25,973 bases of DNA from an uncultured Lachnospiraceae bacterium (GTDB taxonomy: Bacteria > Bacillota > Clostridia > Lachnospirales > Lachnospiraceae), in assembly GCA_910577065.1 (NCBI GenBank), contig CAJTLD010000001.1, positions 33,145-59,117 on the forward strand. The letters are read 5' to 3'. Below, piece after piece: positions 1 to 6,386 of the stretch (position 1 is its first letter; the number at the start of each line of letters is the position of its first letter). The translations under genes and the position numbers were made by a program. The notes under the pieces were generated by a model. The model was not told the DNA's origin. It did no database searches and worked only from the letters and a program-made list of their open reading frames with translations.

Positions 1-21
1 CAAGCGGAACATCTGCCGCTT
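1..21 (-). terminator. Possible gerA terminator hairpin, cut by the window edge
   Basis: Just after the gerA-family stop codon, AAGCGG and CCGCTT (minus strand) form a 6-bp stem around an 8-base loop. Any T-tract would lie outside the window, so termination cannot be confirmed. The loop also contains an ATG (10-12), but no Shine-Dalgarno precedes it, so I do not call the start of another gene. Confidence 0.35.
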
Positions 22-31
22 CGAAATTTTA

Positions 32-1522
32 TTATTGACTGAAAACATCATGATCCTTCCTTCTTAAGCGTACTCTTTGGTTTCTTTTTGCATAGATAGG
101 CCGCCGCCGCATCAAAAACAGGGGCTGCCGGATCAAAGAATCCCGCTCGTCGTCGTATTGGTTTAAATCTGCGCCTACAAACGGCATCAGGTACGGTATC
201 CCAAAACTCCTCAAATGGGACAGATGTATCAACACCAGAAGCAGCGCATACAAAAACCCATAAAATCCAAGCCAGGAGCATAAAAAGATAAACAGAAATT
301 TCAGCAGGCGAAACGATGTGGCGAACTCTTCGTTGGGAATAGCAAAGGAACAAAGCGCCGTAAACGCCACGACAATTACCACAATCGGGCTTACAATATT
401 CGCTTCCACCGCCGCCTGCCCGATAATCAGGCCTCCCACAATCCCTATGGTGCTTCCCATTGCCCCCGGCAGGCGGACTCCCGCTTCACGCAGCAGTTCA
501 AATGCAATTTCCATAATCACGACTTCCACCACAGCCGGAAACGGGACGCCCTGCCTGGCTGCCGCAAAAGACAAAAGCAGCGTAGTCGGCAATACCTGGG
601 TATGGAAATTAGTAACCGCCAGATAAAGCCCCGGTATCGTCATTGCAAAAAATGCGGCCAGATATCGTATCATCCTCCCAAAAGACGCAATCTCCCAGCG
701 GTTATACATATCATCGCTCGTCTTAATCAGCGAATTGTAATCCGTCGGCAGAATCAGTCCGGTAGGGGAATTATCCACCAATACCACAATCCGTCCCTCC
801 AGAATGGACATTGCCGCGCGATCCGGGCGCTGCGTCGTCTGAAACTGCGGAAACGGGGAATACCATTTTTCTTCCGACAGCTGTTCTATCATTCCGCTGT
901 CCAATATGCCGTCAATCTCGTATCGGTTTAACCGCCTCCTCACTTCCTCAAGCAGTCCCGGGTATACCAGATCCTCCATATAAACAATATCTACGTTCGT
1001 GCCGGTACGCGTGCCGACCCTGATTTCTTCCACCTTTAATTTGGGCGTACGGAGCCGTTTGCGGATCAAAGCGCTGTTTACTTTGATCGAATCCATAAAT
1101 CCCTCTTTGGAACCCCGGATTACTTTTTCCGAATCGGGCGCCTGCAGAGACATGGCGGGATACCCTTTATCCGGAATTTTAATGGCTTTGTCAAAGCCGT
1201 CCACAAACAGTATGACGTCTCCGGCAAACATACCGCCCGCAGCCTCTTCTACCGTTTCAAACAACGTCATATCCGAAATGCCAAGGGCGTTTTTTTCAAG
1301 GCACGTATGGATTTCCTCCCCGGACATCGTACAAAACTGGTTCAAAAGCTTCCCGACTACCGAGTTTTCGAACAGAAAGCTGCCGCCTGTCACCTCGATA
1401 TACGCAATAAAGCAGCCGATATCTTTGTTTATTCCAAGCTGCATAGTTTTCTTTTTAATGTCGGCAGACTCTCCCAAAAGGGCTAAAAAAGCTTCTTTAT
1501 TTACAGAAAGTTCTTTTACCAT
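32..1522 (-). CDS. GerA/SpoVAF-family spore germination membrane protein
   Basis: This 496-residue protein has the usual length and layout of the germinant-receptor A subunit (GerA family), which sits in the spore inner membrane and takes part in nutrient sensing and ion release. Residues 1-280 are soluble and carry family-like stretches such as IRGSKEGFMDS (135-145), PFPQFQTTQRPD (223-234) and GRIVVLVDNSP (243-253). Residues 285-435 hold about five membrane segments, including the conserved REAGVRLPGAMGSTIGIVGG stretch. The tail is very basic. The start is ATG with only a weak GGATGG-like ribosome site. No GerB or GerC subunit gene is visible; partners may lie to the left of the window. The gene follows the gntR terminator, and a forespore-type promoter overlaps that terminator. 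SpoVAF is the main alternative to a GerAA/GerKA assignment. The family is certain, the subtype is not. Confidence 0.93.
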   Translation of the reverse strand: MVKELSVNKEAFLALLGESADIKKKTMQLGINKDIGCFIAYIEVTGGSFLFENSVVGKLLNQFCTMSGEEIHTCLEKNALGISDMTLFETVEEAAGGMFAGDVILFVDGFDKAIKIPDKGYPAMSLQAPDSEKVIRGSKEGFMDSIKVNSALIRKRLRTPKLKVEEIRVGTRTGTNVDIVYMEDLVYPGLLEEVRRRLNRYEIDGILDSGMIEQLSEEKWYSPFPQFQTTQRPDRAAMSILEGRIVVLVDNSPTGLILPTDYNSLIKTSDDMYNRWEIASFGRMIRYLAAFFAMTIPGLYLAVTNFHTQVLPTTLLLSFAAARQGVPFPAVVEVVIMEIAFELLREAGVRLPGAMGSTIGIVGGLIIGQAAVEANIVSPIVVIVVAFTALCSFAIPNEEFATSFRLLKFLFIFLCSWLGFYGFLYALLLVLIHLSHLRSFGIPYLMPFVGADLNQYDDERDSLIRQPLFLMRRRPIYAKRNQRVRLRRKDHDVFSQ

Positions 1523-1540
1523 CGCATTTTCCCATCCAAA

Positions 1541-1573
1541 ATAAAAAGTAGGAACAGCTTAAACCGTTCCTAC
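1541..1573 (-). terminator. Rho-independent terminator of ispE-gntR
   Basis: GTAGGAAC and GTTCCTAC (1566-1573 and 1548-1555 on the plus strand) make a perfect 8-bp stem, followed on the minus strand by TTTTTATTTT. It lies 27 bases past the gntR stop codon and only about 18 bases before the gerA-family start. Confidence 0.85.
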
Positions 1574-1575
1574 CT

Positions 1576-1605
1576 TAGTATCTGCTTTGCAATTCTGTTT
1601 TATTC
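1576..1605 (-). promoter_or_regulatory. Candidate sigma-G/sigma-F (forespore) promoter for the gerA-family gene
   Basis: On the minus strand GAATA (1601-1605) stands 18 bases before GATACTA (1576-1582). This matches the Bacillus sigma-G pattern (GHATR, 17-18 bases, CATNHTA) at every defined position except the first base of the -10. The -35 overlaps the gntR stop codon. Transcription would start near 1569, inside the first arm of the gntR terminator. It fits the expected forespore expression of germination receptors but is a motif match only. Confidence 0.45.
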
Positions 1606-2271
1606 CTGCCTGTGGATAATATTCTTCACCGCCCCCGCCTGGTTGTCCAAATGCCGTTTCATCATCTCCGACACATATTCTTTTTCCCTGCGCGCTAAGC
1701 CCACGATAATCTGCCTGTGCTCTTCTACCAGTTGCGGGTAATTCGATTCGTCCTTTAAATACTCCACGCGATAGCGGTATATCTGTTCCCGCAGATTGTT
1801 TAATATTGCAACAAGCGTGGGATTTCCGGCTGAGTTATAAATCATGTCGTGGAAATCCATATCTGTCTGGACAATCTGTTTGATATCCGTTGTTTTGAGC
1901 GCTTTTTCAAATTCTTTTACATTTTCTTCCAACGCATCTAAGCATTCGGCCGAGATATTGTCGCATGCAATCTGTGCAGCCAGAATTTCCAGCGCTTCCC
2001 GGATTAAAAGAACGTCCGCCACGTCCTTTTCTGTCATTGCCGCTACCTGGGCCCCTTTGCGCGGTATCGTAACCGCAAGCCCTTCCTGCTGAAGCATACG
2101 GATTGCCTCCCGGATCGGGGTACGGCTGACACCTAATTTTGCCGCAAGCTGCAATTCCATCAGCCGCTCCCCCGGCTTTAAATCGCCTCTTAAAATGGCT
2201 TCACGCAGCGTACTGAACACCACGTCACGCAGCGGAAGATATGCGTTTGCGTTTAATTCTAAATTCTCCAT
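1600..2271 (-). CDS. GntR-family transcriptional regulator, FadR/FCD subfamily
   Basis: The protein has 223 residues, normal for the family. Residues 12-76 form the winged helix-turn-helix DNA-binding domain, with the recognition stretch LGVSRTPIREAIRMLQQEG. Residues 85-215 form an all-helical FCD effector domain. It keeps the residues expected to hold a metal in this subfamily: D137 and H141 (in DMDFH), H185 and H207. Such regulators usually sense a carboxylate or sugar acid; the ligand cannot be read from the sequence. It begins 15 bases after ispE with a GGAG site before the ATG, so the two are probably co-transcribed. A GTATAC-centred palindrome in the ispE promoter could be its operator. 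No catabolic gene stands next to it to reveal a target pathway. Confidence 0.9.
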   Translation of the reverse strand: MENLELNANAYLPLRDVVFSTLREAILRGDLKPGERLMELQLAAKLGVSRTPIREAIRMLQQEGLAVTIPRKGAQVAAMTEKDVADVLLIREALEILAAQIACDNISAECLDALEENVKEFEKALKTTDIKQIVQTDMDFHDMIYNSAGNPTLVAILNNLREQIYRYRVEYLKDESNYPQLVEEHRQIIVGLARREKEYVSEMMKRHLDNQAGAVKNIIHRQE

Positions 2272-2286
2272 AGTTTCTCCATACTG

Positions 2287-3159
2287 CTACCTTCGATTGT
2301 TATAAATGCTCGTTAGGTAAATCTGTTTTGCCAGTTGTGAATCACGCAGCGTTTCACAGGCCCGTTTTGCTGTCTGGCCGTCTTCAAACAGGCCAAATAC
2401 CGTAGGCCCGCTCCCGCTCATCATCGCGCCAAGCGCGCCGCACTCCGTCATGCATCGCTTGATCTCGTTTATCACCGGATATTTTGAAACGGTTACGGTT
2501 TCCAGAAGATTCCCCATATGTCCCGCCACAGCTTTTAAATCCTTTCTGCGGATTGCCAGAATCTGCGCGTTGATATCCGGATGGACAGTATGCCCGTTCA
2601 ATTCCAGATTTTCATAAACATATTTGGTTGAAACGCTGATGCCTGGTTTCGCAATCAGCACCGGGCATTTGGGCATAGGAGGCAGGCTCCTTAGCTTCTC
2701 GCCTATGCCTTCTGCAAGCGCAGTTCCCCGCATCAGGCAATAAGGCACGTCCGCCCCGATTTTTACGCCAAGTTCCATCAGCTTTGCCTGCTTTAACTTC
2801 AAACAGAACAATTTATTCATACCGTATAACATGGCAGCCGCATCGGTACTTCCGCCCGCCATCCCTGCGGCGACAGGGATATGCTTCTGCAGATTCACCG
2901 CAATGCCTTCTTTCATTCCATACGCGTCATAAAGCAGCTTTGCGGCTTTATAAATCAAATTATTCTCGTTTACAGGCAAAAAATCCAGATTCGTCTTTAT
3001 CGCTATCCCGGGTTCGGCCGTTTTTCGTATTTCAAGCAGATCGTATAAATGAACCGTCTGCATCACCATTCTGACTTCATGGTATCCGTCTTCCCTTTTC
3101 CGAAGTACATCCAGGCCCAGATTCACTTTAGCCAACGCTTTTACCTTTATCTCTTCCAT
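2287..3159 (-). CDS. ispE: 4-diphosphocytidyl-2-C-methyl-D-erythritol kinase (IspE)
   Basis: IspE phosphorylates CDP-methylerythritol with ATP in the non-mevalonate (MEP) isoprenoid pathway in the cytosol. The 290-residue protein shows the GHMP-kinase signatures: K11 in KALAKVNLGLDV, the glycine-rich ATP loop PVAAGMAGGSTDAAAM (95-110), GADVPYC with the probable catalytic D137, and MSGSGPTVFGLF (247-258). An open frame extends 28 codons further upstream, but the ATG at 3159 is preferred: GGAGGAGG sits seven to eight bases before it and the conserved family start aligns there. It is the first gene of a short operon with the GntR regulator. No other MEP gene is nearby. Confidence 0.96.
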   Translation of the reverse strand: MEEIKVKALAKVNLGLDVLRKREDGYHEVRMVMQTVHLYDLLEIRKTAEPGIAIKTNLDFLPVNENNLIYKAAKLLYDAYGMKEGIAVNLQKHIPVAAGMAGGSTDAAAMLYGMNKLFCLKLKQAKLMELGVKIGADVPYCLMRGTALAEGIGEKLRSLPPMPKCPVLIAKPGISVSTKYVYENLELNGHTVHPDINAQILAIRRKDLKAVAGHMGNLLETVTVSKYPVINEIKRCMTECGALGAMMSGSGPTVFGLFEDGQTAKRACETLRDSQLAKQIYLTSIYNNRR

Positions 3160-3193
3160 CCAACGTCCTCCTCCATGAGCTGTGCTGTATAGA

Positions 3194-3210
3194 ATGTATT
3201 TTGTATACAT
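3194..3210. promoter_or_regulatory. Palindrome in the ispE leader, possible GntR operator
   Basis: ATGTAT (3194-3199) and ATACAT (3205-3210) form an inverted repeat, and TGTATACA (3202-3209) is itself a perfect palindrome. It lies just downstream of the predicted ispE -10 box, where a bound repressor would block initiation. GTATAC-type cores fit operators of the GntR family, and a GntR gene ends this operon. The regulatory link is inference. Confidence 0.4.
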
Positions 3211-3214
3211 AAGG

Positions 3215-3243
3215 ATTCTATCATTAAATAAAAAAAAGATCAA
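3215..3243 (-). promoter_or_regulatory. Sigma-A-type promoter of ispE-gntR
   Basis: On the minus strand TTGATC (3238-3243) is followed after 17 bases by TAGAAT (3215-3220). Each box differs from consensus at one or two positions and the spacing is ideal. The spacer is a T-rich tract. Confidence 0.6.
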
Positions 3244-3250
3244 TTGTACT

Positions 3251-3277
3251 TTACTTTTTCTTAGCGCCTGCCGATAT
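3251..3277 (+). promoter_or_regulatory. Possible sigma-D (sigma-28) promoter for the plus-strand gene
   Basis: GCCGATAT (3270-3277) equals the full -10 consensus of the Bacillus motility sigma factor. The -35 region 15 bases upstream (TTAC, 3251-3254) matches TAAA at only two of four positions. The start site would fall near 3284, giving a leader of about 50 bases before the ATG at 3334. Suggestive only. Confidence 0.35.
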
Positions 3278-3333
3278 GATTATTGAAGACAGGAATATGG
3301 ATATCATTTATTATGCCAAGGAGGGTACGTATT

Positions 3334-3954
3334 ATGAGTGTAAATGCAATTAATCATGCTTCTTATGCTTCCACACCAAACGCTTCTGCCGCTGCAAAAG
3401 CTTCTGAAAAAGAAACGGTAAAAGAAGCGGCTGACAACAAAGCCAAAGAAAGCGGCGTTGTATACGAAAAGAGTTCTTCTACTGTCAACACGGATTACGT
3501 CAGGAAAAATTCCGCACTGATCAGCAAATTAAAAGCGGATTCCGACTCCAGGGTTTCACAGCTGCGCGGTATTGTAGAACAGATGATGAAAAAGCAGGGT
3601 ACTGCAATCGGCAATGCCGACAGTATGTGGCGTTTTCTGGCAGGCGGCAATTTCACCGTTTCTGCCGACGTTAAAGCCCAAGCTCAGGCCGATATCGCAG
3701 ACGACGGCTATTGGGGAGTAGAACAGACGTCCGATCGTATTTTAGACTTTGCAAAAGCCTTAAGCGGAAGCAATCCGGAAAAAGCAGACGAGCTTTTAGC
3801 CGCTTTCAAAAAAGGATTCCAGCAGGCAACAAAGAGCTGGGGCAGTAAGCTTCCGGATATCTCCCAGAGAACTTACGACGCCGTTGTCAAGAAATTTGAC
3901 GCATGGAAAAACGGCACCGAAAAAACCGACGACAATTTTGCAGACGAAGCATAA
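3334..3954 (+). CDS. Conserved-looking unknown protein, no recognised domain
   Basis: This 206-residue protein is the only plus-strand gene. The ATG at 3334 is chosen because AAGGAGGG lies about nine bases upstream; an in-frame ATG 17 codons earlier lacks such a site. There is no signal peptide or membrane segment. Residues 10-55 are low-complexity Ala/Lys/Glu/Ser and probably disordered. Residues 60-90 look helical. Residues 95-195 look like a compact domain rich in aromatic residues, with DDGYWGVEQTSDRILDFAKAL (partly 123-143) and a Trp near each end of its second half. I do not assign a function. I have an impression that similar proteins occur in other Lachnospiraceae, but this is unverified. 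The upstream sigma-D-like -10 hints at co-regulation with motility genes. It converges on the alarmone synthetase gene. Confidence 0.85.
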   Translation: MSVNAINHASYASTPNASAAAKASEKETVKEAADNKAKESGVVYEKSSSTVNTDYVRKNSALISKLKADSDSRVSQLRGIVEQMMKKQGTAIGNADSMWRFLAGGNFTVSADVKAQAQADIADDGYWGVEQTSDRILDFAKALSGSNPEKADELLAAFKKGFQQATKSWGSKLPDISQRTYDAVVKKFDAWKNGTEKTDDNFADEA

Positions 3955-3999
3955 AAAAAGAACCCGGCAGTTCCAGACGGTAACTGCCGGGTTCCTTTT
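3951..3999. terminator. Bidirectional terminator between converging genes
   Basis: A perfect 13-bp stem (3960-3972 with 3982-3994, arms GAACCCGGCAGTT and AACTGCCGGGTTC) encloses a 9-base loop. On the minus strand it is followed by a run of seven T, on the plus strand by CTTTTAT. It should terminate both the plus-strand unknown gene and the alarmone synthetase gene, more strongly the latter. Confidence 0.9.
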
Positions 4000-4009
4000 A
4001 TCCGTATTG

Positions 4010-4663
4010 TTATTTTGCTTCCTGTTCTTTTTTGGCCTTGAGGATAGCTTCGTTTAAACTGAGCATTTTCGCATCCAGCATAGACACAATGCCGGAACAC
4101 TCCCTTAAATCCCTGCTGATGTAATCGGGTGCGTTCCCCTCAAATTTATAATAAATCTTATGCTCCAGGCTTGCCCAAAAATCCATCGCCATCGTTCGGA
4201 TCTGGATTTCCACCTTGGTATCCGCCACGCGGTCGGACATAAATATCGGAATCGTTACCAGCATATGATAACTTTTATAGCCGCTTTTCTTTGGATGCTT
4301 AATATAATCCTTGACCGATACAATCGTCAAATCATTTTGCTTGCCAATCATTTCCGCCATCCGGTAAATATCGGATGTAAAAGAGCATACAATACGGATG
4401 CCCGCGATATCGTTCACATGCTCCATCATGTTGCCGATGCTACTTTCATATCCATGCCGTTTCAGCTTCTTTACTATGCTTTCCGGCGACTTGATCCTGG
4501 ACTTAATATATTCAATCGGATTGTACTGATGAACATGCTTAAATTCGTCATTTAAAATTTCCAGTTTGGTATTTACTTCTTTTAAGGCGCTGTTATAAAT
4601 AAACATCAGTGTCTTCCAGCTGTCCACATCTTCCCCAAAGCCGCCTTGTGTATGCTGCAACAT
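4010..4663 (-). CDS. Small alarmone synthetase (RelA/SpoT-type (p)ppGpp synthetase domain)
   Basis: It should transfer pyrophosphate from ATP to GTP or GDP, making (p)ppGpp for the stringent response. At 217 residues it is a stand-alone synthetase like RelQ/RelP (YjbM/YwaC), with no HD hydrolase, TGS or ACT domain. Synthetase motifs are in order: SRIKSPESIVKKLKR (55-69), DIAGIR (85-90), KDYIKHPKKSGYKSYH (118-133) and VEIQIRT (151-157), followed by DFWASLEHKIYYK. The ATG at 4663 is preferred over the one at 4678 because GGAGGT lies between them, seven bases before 4663. It has its own extended -10 promoter. The C-terminal helix is rich in Lys and Glu. RelQ versus RelP cannot be settled here. 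Confidence 0.92.
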   Translation of the reverse strand: MLQHTQGGFGEDVDSWKTLMFIYNSALKEVNTKLEILNDEFKHVHQYNPIEYIKSRIKSPESIVKKLKRHGYESSIGNMMEHVNDIAGIRIVCSFTSDIYRMAEMIGKQNDLTIVSVKDYIKHPKKSGYKSYHMLVTIPIFMSDRVADTKVEIQIRTMAMDFWASLEHKIYYKFEGNAPDYISRDLRECSGIVSMLDAKMLSLNEAILKAKKEQEAK

Positions 4664-4705
4664 ATACAAAACCTCCATACCCTGTAATTGCCTTATCTCC
4701 TGCTA

Positions 4706-4714
4706 ATTATAGCA
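4706..4714 (-). promoter_or_regulatory. Extended -10 promoter of the alarmone synthetase gene
   Basis: TGCTATAAT on the minus strand is a perfect extended -10 element. No good -35 box is found 17 bases upstream. The motif ATGCTATAATT recurs twice in the mglB promoter region. Confidence 0.55.
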
Positions 4715-4768
4715 TACTTTCCCGGGCTTTTGTTAATATATGCCACATTTCACAAAAACTTAATTTTT

Positions 4769-5035
4769 TTAATCTTCTTCAATTACCTGAATTTCCAGGA
4801 AGTCAAATTCGATTTTTTCTATAAAGCTGTCTTGGGAAAACCGGGTTTTGGCATGGCGCTTAAACTCTGTGATATTGTTGTCAAGCCAGATAGGCTTTTC
4901 CAAATCAAAGGCATAACAGATCTCTTCAAGCGCCCCGAATATCTTATGCGTCCTTGTATCGCCGGAGCCGTTTTCCACCGTCATATCCCTTAACATATGG
5001 TTGTCTTTCCATTCTTTTGCCCACATACGAAACAT
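4769..5035 (-). CDS. Small unknown protein downstream of the TrmH-family methyltransferase
   Basis: The 88-residue protein starts at the ATG at 5035. GGAGGGG precedes it by about eight to ten bases, and that site overlaps the end of the upstream methyltransferase gene, so the two look translationally linked. It contains WAKEWKDNHMLRD near its N-terminus and ends in a very acidic tail (EIQVIEED). There is no signal peptide, membrane segment or metal-binding cluster. A high share of aromatic and charged residues suggests a small folded cytosolic protein. I recognise no family. Its position suggests shared expression with the RNA methyltransferase, not a shared function. Confidence 0.75.
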   Translation of the reverse strand: MFRMWAKEWKDNHMLRDMTVENGSGDTRTHKIFGALEEICYAFDLEKPIWLDNNITEFKRHAKTRFSQDSFIEKIEFDFLEIQVIEED

Positions 5036-5039
5036 CGCT

Positions 5040-5816
5040 TCATCCCCTCCTCTGACGGCTTGACTCATACATTAAAACGGACGCCGTTACAGCGGCGTTT
5101 AAAGACTCGGCTTTTCCCTGCATGGGAATTTTAACGGCTGCGTCCGCCAAGCCTACGGCTGTCCCGGTTAAGCCTTTTCCTTCGTTTCCAATCATAAACG
5201 CGCAGGCTCCTCTGTAGTCCGGCGCGTCATATGAGACGCTTCCTTTTAAATGGGCGGCATAAATACGGATCCCTCTGCGCTTTAAATCAGAAAGGGCTCC
5301 GTAAAAATCATCCGGAGCAAAATACGGCATACGGTAGATACTCCCCATCGTAGCGCGTATCGTTTTCGGATTGTACAAATCCGCCGTTTCAGGGCTTGCA
5401 ATAACGGCAGTTATCCCAGCCGCTTCCGCAGTGCGCAGCATCGTGCCCAAATTACCCGGATCCTGTATTCCTTCTAACAAAAGGCAGCAAACAGGATCCG
5501 CCTGGAAAACACGGAAAAAATCCCACTGCGGGATGCGGACAACGGCCAGTATCCCCTGCGGCGTCTGCGTCCCCGCTGCAGCCTTTAACACATGATCCGA
5601 AAGCAGTTCATATTCCATGCCCAAAAGCCCGTCCTGATGTTCTTTTCTGGTCAGATACGACTCAGATACGTATATATTCTGAATCCATTCCCGCGGGGCT
5701 TCTCTGACCATCTTCTTGCCTTCCACTATAAATACGCCCTGTTCATACCTTGCTTTCGCCTTTTTTCCCAATAAAATCAGATTTTTAATCTGAGGATTTG
5801 ATGTACTCGTAATCAT
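5040..5816 (-). CDS. TrmH/SpoU-family RNA 2'-O-ribose methyltransferase
   Basis: The enzyme is expected to methylate a ribose 2'-OH in rRNA or tRNA using S-adenosylmethionine through a trefoil-knot SPOUT fold. The 258-residue protein has an N-terminal substrate-binding domain (1-95) and the three SpoU motifs: LEGIQDPGNLGTMLRTAEA (114-132), FMIGNEGKGL (207-216) and IPMQGKAESLNAAVTASVLM (230-249). An open frame continues to 6047 but runs into the tmRNA gene, so the ATG at 5816, where the family homology begins, is chosen; its ribosome site (CAGGGA) is modest. Its RNA target cannot be predicted from sequence alone. It lies downstream of the ssrA terminator, and no strong promoter of its own is obvious, so read-through may contribute. 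Confidence 0.92.
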   Translation of the reverse strand: MITSTSNPQIKNLILLGKKAKARYEQGVFIVEGKKMVREAPREWIQNIYVSESYLTRKEHQDGLLGMEYELLSDHVLKAAAGTQTPQGILAVVRIPQWDFFRVFQADPVCCLLLEGIQDPGNLGTMLRTAEAAGITAVIASPETADLYNPKTIRATMGSIYRMPYFAPDDFYGALSDLKRRGIRIYAAHLKGSVSYDAPDYRGACAFMIGNEGKGLTGTAVGLADAAVKIPMQGKAESLNAAVTASVLMYESSRQRRG

Positions 5817-5855
5817 ATCATCCCTGCCGCTTTCTTTCGGATCATTTGCACTTGT

Positions 5856-5882
5856 AAAAAAAAGCCTGCCCCACCGGCAAGC
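5856..5882 (-). terminator. Terminator of ssrA
   Basis: On the minus strand GCTTGCC and GGCAGGC pair (7 bp, one G-U) around a short loop and are followed by eight T. It lies about 60 bases past the tmRNA 3' end and 40 bases before trmH-family translation begins. Confidence 0.85.
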
Positions 5883-5903
5883 CTCAAAACAAGTATATGT
5901 ATT

Positions 5904-5938
5904 GGGCGCTATAAAGCGCCCCGCTGCCTGCAGGCAGC
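5904..5938. other. Two adjacent perfect hairpins after ssrA
   Basis: GGGCGCT/AGCGCCC with a 4-base loop (5904-5921) is followed directly by the 16-base palindrome GCTGCCTGCAGGCAGC (5923-5938). With the terminator at 5856-5882 they give three hairpins behind the tmRNA acceptor stem. They probably shape or protect the precursor 3' end, which must be trimmed before CCA addition. Confidence 0.6.
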
Positions 5939-5944
5939 TAAGAC

Positions 5945-6282
5945 TGGACCAGACGGGAATCGAACCCGTGTCCAAAAACCAATCCCCTGTCCTTCTACGA
6001 GCGTAGTTTATTATTTGGCATTCCCTCCACAAGACTTGAATAAACACAATTCCTGCTTTAGTAGCTTCATCTTACGCCCACATACGCAAAGCTTAATATG
6101 TGTCGTTTCCTGCATCACATGAAGCCTGGCTCCTAAGGTACAGGTGCCTTAGGGCAGACTGCTGCAACTAGGCAGCGTATGCTAAATTATCGTTAGCGTT
6201 TAATTTTAAGTTTGGCATTTGACGCATTCCATACGGCTCGCTTCTCCAGCTTCATAATCCCTGTCGAAACCTTTACTGGCCC
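5945..6282 (-). ncRNA. ssrA: Transfer-messenger RNA (tmRNA)
   Basis: tmRNA with SmpB rescues stalled ribosomes and tags the nascent peptide for proteolysis. The 5' sequence GGGCCAG (6276-6282) pairs over 7 bp with CTGGTCC (5946-5952) to form the tRNA-like acceptor stem, with discriminator A at 5945. The T-arm GGGTTCGATTCCC lies just inside the 3' end. CCA is not encoded: GTC follows, so CCA must be added after trimming. The tag frame at 6168-6197 reads ANDNLAYAA followed by TAG, preceded by TTAAAC. A stem CCTAAGG/CCTTAGG (around 6132-6154) marks one of the downstream pseudoknots. The length of about 338 bases before CCA addition is typical. Confidence 0.96.
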
Positions 6283-6294
6283 TTATTCTTTCCT

Positions 6295-6322
6295 ATTATA
6301 CCAAAAATCCCGCTCTGGTCAA
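6295..6322 (-). promoter_or_regulatory. Sigma-A promoter of ssrA
   Basis: On the minus strand TTGACC (6317-6322) and TATAAT (6295-6300) are separated by 16 bases. Initiation near 6288 would leave a short leader for RNase P removal before the mature 5' end at 6282. One of the strongest promoters in the window. Confidence 0.85.
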
Positions 6323-6348
6323 CCCATTTGCTTCAATTTTTCAGAAAG

Positions 6349-6373
6349 AAAAAGAGGGCAGAACCCTCTTTTT
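6349..6373 (-). terminator. Terminator of the GH2 glycosidase gene
   Basis: AAAAAGAGGG and CCCTCTTTTT (10-bp stem, 5-base loop CAGAA on the plus strand), with further TTCTTTCT downstream on the minus strand. It lies 14 bases past the GH2 stop codon. Confidence 0.88.
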
Positions 6374-6386
6374 CCTGTTTTGTAGA

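Noticed and set aside
999..1544. 181-codon plus-strand frame opposite the gerA-family gene
   Set aside because: Shadow of the conserved GerA N-terminal domain; no start signal.
4010..4663. Full-length bifunctional Rel/SpoT
   Set aside because: Only the synthetase domain is present; no HD hydrolase, TGS or ACT regions, and the gene is bounded by its own promoter and terminator.
5817..6047. N-terminal extension of the TrmH-family frame by 77 codons
   Set aside because: It runs through the ssrA terminator, trailer hairpins and the tmRNA acceptor end; family homology begins at the ATG at 5816.
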